Below, in pieces: positions 61,932-64,000 of a stretch of 64,000 bases of DNA (within the stretch, counting starts at the first letter, position 1; each line of letters begins with the position of its first letter). The stretch spans positions 2,102,359-2,166,358 of the forward strand of contig CATQJL010000223.1 of the NCBI GenBank assembly GCA_958299035.1, written 5' to 3'. The notes under the pieces are model-generated. The model was not told the origin of the DNA, made no database searches, and saw only the letters and a program-made list of their open reading frames with translations. Origin of the DNA: Cylicocyclus nassatus. Taxonomy: Eukaryota; Nematoda; Chromadorea; Rhabditida; Strongylidae. The position numbers and the translations under genes are program-made.

Positions 61932-63265
61932 TTGCAAGTGATACATACCTTTGAAAAGAATACACATCCTTGCATCTATTTGTTCTACACTCTTCAGCAT
62001 TTTAATTAACTTTAGATATATCATCAGAAAACGAGACTGTAGCTCGGCCTCGTCCAACATTGAGAGGACAACAGCATAAAATAAGAATGACAACCAAATC
62101 GCTCTGCATCCCTGATAACAAGCAAATAACCGAGGCAAGCTTGGTGTCCATTGTGCGTCAGGCATACACGTGCATTTCCAATTAAGTAGCCTCCTTTTGC
62201 TGCCAGTCTGCTTTCGCATTTCCATCATGAAGTCTACTATCATTCGGGTAGATTTTCCGCTCGATATAGTGCTTGCACAGCAAGAGAAACGAGGTAGAAT
62301 TTGCGCATGAACAAATAGCCAGCCAGTAATGCCGGCATTTAGCGGGCGCAAATGACCTGCGTCACAGGGATAGCTACTTGTTTAGGCGCAGGCTTTACTC
62401 AATTTACCTGCAGTGCAAGCACACTATGGCCCGTAGTAAAGCTCGGTCACGGGAGACGATCTCCCCTGAGGCCCTCATATAAGGCTTTGTTGGGTGAGAT
62501 GAAGACTGCCCACTTTCCGTGGTGTAAATATGCAAGGTCACCCTACAGGTGAGCTTCAGACGAAGCCCGGGGGAGATCAGCTCCCGACCGGAGTCATCAG
62601 AGATGAACCGGGCGACGACATAAGGTAAATACTGTGCTAAAGAGGAAAGCACAGAGAAAATCCCGTAAGTTGCTCCCGAGTAACATAGGAAAAATCGCAG
62701 ATGACGTTCTTTTGCGGTGCAAAACTCCCAAAATTGCACAGTTTCCGGCGCCTAAGTGAGTGAGGATCGATCAACAGCTGATTGCGCGACGAAATAGGAA
62801 AAAAGTTTTTTTTTTCATTTTCTTGCAATTGTTGCTTGTTTTTTTCAAAGAAGCGCTTCAAATAACAAGAATGTGAATTTACATTTCTATTTATTTTTGC
62901 TAAGTGTATTTTTTCCTCGTATGTATGCCAAATAGTGTGTATTTGTTTTATCTTGTTGTTTGCTAGGTGAAATCTCTGATAGCGGCTATCATCGATTTTT
63001 CGATAGCAGCCGCTATCAAAGGTCGCCGAGCCAAGCAGCAAAAATGGTGCCGCTAGCCGCACTGCCCCGCCGCTTGCACATTAGTCTTATCCATTTGAAT
63101 AATAATGCACAAATGGCAGAAACGTTCCACCTTTGAAAACGCGAATGTCCAGTAAGTGATCTGCTCCAAATCAATCGCTCCCCTGGCAAGTGCCGAGGCG
63201 CGATGAGATCAGCTCCGATCCGTTTTAAGAGAGATGCCCTGATGGGGGTTTACTACGGGCCTATA
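61932..63265. other. Region downstream of the lipase, unit 3
   Basis: As 15446-16779, with a private one-base deletion near 63190. Nothing further seen. Confidence 0.35.
62978..63017. repeat. 40-bp hairpin, unit 3 copy
   Basis: Sequence identical to 16491-16530. Confidence 0.7.
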
Positions 63266-63680
63266 TTAAAGGCAGTGGCTCGGCAAACCTCGGTCTGTGG
63301 TTCTCTCGCTTACCTGGGGTGACTCGACGCGCTGAATCCGAAATTTACCCTGAAGAGCGCAAAAATGGCAAAAACCGGCATTTCTCAAGGCTCTTCATTT
63401 TGAATCTGGACGAGCGGAACGCTCCTGCCACGGTTAAAGACGTCGAGTCGTTGAGCGACCCTCATGTTCATGGCATTGCGGCATGCCGCCTCTGACGATG
63501 TGAGAGATATCGCAATCGTCCGAACGCGTGTAAGAATGGCTTGCGTGCACGGGTTTAGGACCAATTTTTAGGCAGAGCTAGCATGCTGTGCGCTCGGACC
63601 TGCACCGTTCTCATGTTGAGGGTGCAAGCAACTTTTTATAAATTTCGAGATGTTTGGTTTTGCCGAGCCACTGCCTTTGA
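63266..63680. mobile_element. TTAA MITE 'B', unit 3 copy
   Basis: Orthologous insertion, two bases shorter because of a deletion near 63640. That deletion fuses two minus-strand frames into a false 110-codon frame. Confidence 0.75.
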
Positions 63681-64000
63681 ACAGAAAATCTACTCGACTT
63701 ACTTGTATACAGCACTCCCGCAATTGGAGTGTTAGATTCACATTCTTGGTACATACCCTTTGCTTCAACCAAATTTGCGGCTGGAAGGCGGGGCTTCGTG
63801 ACCTAGTCAAAGCTGGGAAATGATCAGAGTGAGCGCGCGCGAGAGAGACGCAGACTGCGTCGAGGGCGCGGGCGTCCTTGATTAGGTCAGAAAGCCTCAC
63901 CCTGCCTATCCAGTTGAATCAGAGGTTACTGTTATTGCTATATTGAACGCAGTGCGAAGTTTTTCAAAGATTCAGGATTTAAGAGTCCATACTACGATAA
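63681..64000. other. Window end, unit 3
   Basis: Counterpart of unit 1 from about 17197 to 17514. Nothing assigned. Confidence 0.5.

Larger units (their letters stand above)
46489..64000. repeat. Tandem array unit 3 (partial, 17512 bp)
   Basis: Third copy, cut by the window end at the equivalent of about 17.5 kb of unit 1. The site that distinguishes units 1 and 2 (the 419-bp element) is therefore not covered. Unit 2 positions map by about +23033 to +23028. Private changes include a one-base deletion inside lipase intron 4 and a two-base deletion near 63640. Confidence 0.97.

Noticed and set aside
1..64000. Mosaic (gene conversion) pattern from interleaved differences
   Set aside because: With only three copies every biallelic site is a private change of one copy, so interleaving cannot show conversion.
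1..64000. CRISPR arrays, rRNA operons and tRNA genes
   Set aside because: No short regularly spaced identical repeats with unique spacers, no rRNA cores, and no convincing TTCGA/TTCAA T-loop with a matching acceptor stem were found by eye. A tRNA scan would settle the last point.

Overview
The window looks like nematode nuclear DNA. It has short introns (44-60 bases) with GT...TTTCAG-type borders, a probable spliced-leader acceptor directly in front of a start codon, a spliced secreted class 3 lipase of a type common in nematodes, and many mariner-like and TTAA-flanked non-autonomous transposons. No operons, Shine-Dalgarno sites or long uninterrupted ORFs suggest a prokaryote. The species cannot be named from sequence alone; a rhabditid/strongylid-type nematode is an inference.

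The dominant structure is a head-to-tail array of a ~23 kb unit: unit 1 at 1-23455, unit 2 at 23456-46488 (23033 bp) and unit 3 at 46489-64000 (cut by the window end). Units are nearly identical over coding and non-coding DNA. The largest difference is a 419-bp step: a TTAA-flanked element present at 18727-19149 in unit 1 is cleanly absent from unit 2. Each junction lies in a T-rich degenerate minisatellite. A real amplification and an assembly artefact (haplotypes placed in tandem) are both possible.

Layout of one unit (unit 1 numbering): 1-250 minisatellite; 576-1413 minus-strand multi-exon gene of unknown function (partial); 2493-3876 plus-strand gene with a tyrosine-recombinase-like fold and a basic C-terminal tail, with a possible broken splice acceptor; 4190-4760 a 165-169-bp tandem repeat; 6915-7379 an inverted-repeat element; 8761-9141 a candidate 126-residue gene; 9471-9887 a TTAA MITE; 10214-15445 an intact eight-exon lipase gene whose 2.2-kb first intron carries two mariner-like elements, one a 711-bp fold-back; 16780-17196 and 18727-19149 two more TTAA MITEs; 19883-20118 a candidate two-exon gene end; 20225-20425 a GC-rich island; 22018-22834 another mariner-like element; then the minisatellite again.

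The clearest gene is the lipase: a predicted 307-residue secreted protein with a Ser-Asp-His triad, intact in all three units. The array therefore carries at least three nearly identical lipase copies. The recombinase-like gene and the minus-strand gene are divergently arranged; whether they belong to one mobile element or are host genes cannot be decided here. The first exons of both, and most of the space between genes, remain unresolved by eye.
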